64,000 nucleotides of DNA from Corticium candelabrum. Its lineage: Eukaryota; Porifera; Homoscleromorpha; Homosclerophorida; Plakinidae. This document shows positions 63,231-64,000 of the stretch, one piece after another. The number at the start of each line of letters is the position of its first letter. Position 1 is the stretch's first letter. The DNA is taken from assembly GCF_963422355.1 (NCBI RefSeq), contig NC_085090.1:580001-644000 (forward strand), read 5' to 3'. The notes beneath the pieces are model-generated. The model was not told the DNA's origin, ran no database searches, and was given only the letters and a program-made list of their open reading frames with translations. The position numbers and the translations under genes are program-made.

Positions 63231-64000
63231 GTTGATGTCAAGGCAGCGGATCGTTTAGTGACCTTGTTAATTGGCTACTTCTTCTATTAGCAGCATTCTT
63301 ATTGTAAGACCAAACCCTCTTAATGAGTTAAGAATCCTAACGACTCCTGATATGCAAAAGTTTTATCAAACCGCCTGTGTAATACATATGCCGTCGTTAC
63401 CCTAACTATAGAAAATCCGGAAACTTGCAGTTTCAACGATGCCAAGATTGTCACTGTGTGCCCTATTACGCAGAAGTTATTACAGATTTTCAAAGCACAA
63501 AGCCAACGTGAACAGAGAGTAGTGGTGTAGTGTACTCCACATTGTGTATCACTATTTCTATACTGCACATGTAATGATAGCCTCGGTGCCACAGACCACT
63601 GTTTGCACGTGGGGGAGAGGGAAGGGCAATTAAACTGTCTGGCACTGAAGCTAATGTTGTAAAGAAAAGATGAAGATGACATCGTCTAACAAAATACTAA
63701 AATGAAAACAAGAACTCTGTTATACACAAAAAAGAGATGAAACAATATATATATATATATATATACCTTTATTGAGGTGCGAAAAAGTACATATTGTAGT
63801 AGTGGGTATAGTGAAGGTGTCATCATCAGTGATTTGCTACATACTCATTTTTGAGAGAATAAACAGTCTGTTAGTAATGTCACCATTGAAATTAATACAA
63901 ATCTTAGTTTTTTGTCATTGTGTGAAAGTGGTCACAGACAGTCAGTTCAGGCAATAATGGTGCAAGTTTACTTTTTTTCACTGAAGTGTAACGTGGAATC
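63231..64000. other. Region after the ankyrin-ROCO stop codon
   Basis: 3' UTR or intergenic DNA. AATAAA occurs at 63858-63863 on the plus strand, far from the stop, so the true 3' end is unclear. A (AT)n tract lies at 63746-63766. No gene recognised. Confidence 0.5.

Overview
The window is nuclear DNA from an animal. It has spliced genes with GT/AG introns and animal gene families (ribosomal protein S11, the ciliary assembly factor DNAAF1, XRCC4, a TFAM-like HMG-box protein, an ankyrin-ROC-COR-death-domain protein). It also has dense (GT)n/(TA)n tracts, tRNA-derived SINEs, Harbinger-type MITEs and two kinds of non-LTR retrotransposon. The mix of mobile elements and the ankyrin/ROCO/death protein suggest an early-branching invertebrate, most like a sponge. 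That assignment is inference. Nothing bacterial, viral or CRISPR-like is visible.

Layout. 1-5117 (+): the 3' part of a TFAM-like gene with several HMG boxes. 5994-6986 (+): a complete, intronless 2-oxoglutarate/Fe(II) oxygenase. 7509-9765 (-): complete RPS11 in three exons. 10200-32543 (+): complete DNAAF1 in eleven exons; its 11-kb intron 7 is a graveyard of truncated LINEs in both orientations, and introns 3 and 4 carry a foldback element, a MITE and SINEs. 32909-41281 (-): XRCC4, with at least thirteen coding exons. 41612-63230 (+): an ankyrin-ROC-COR-death gene whose ankyrin exons have been copied in tandem, with introns full of mobile elements.

Arrangement. RPS11/DNAAF1 and XRCC4/ankyrin-ROCO are head-to-head pairs with short intergenic gaps (about 435 and 330 bp), so shared promoters are likely. 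The oxygenase/RPS11 and DNAAF1/XRCC4 pairs converge. The genes serve unrelated jobs: mitochondrial DNA or chromatin, metabolism, translation, dynein-arm assembly, non-homologous end joining, and probable death or immune signalling. No operon-like functional grouping is evident.

Most notable points. (1) The ankyrin-ROC-COR-death protein is arranged like DAPK1 but has no kinase, and has about 145 residues between its G1 and G3 motifs. (2) Its ankyrin exons grew by at least two duplications, the latest a 466-bp unit that looks identical by eye, in a setting of a tRNA-derived SINE next to GT tracts. (3) A decayed tyrosine-recombinase element of about 6 kb is flanked by direct repeats of about 150 bp and has a MITE nested inside. 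(4) Three Harbinger-type MITEs with TTA/TAA target duplications are present; one carries a 150-codon reading frame resembling an HMG box. (5) A nearly pure GT tract of about 1 kb lies between two relics of the same LINE family. Exon borders were read by eye from splice sites, reading phase and family similarity, without transcript data.
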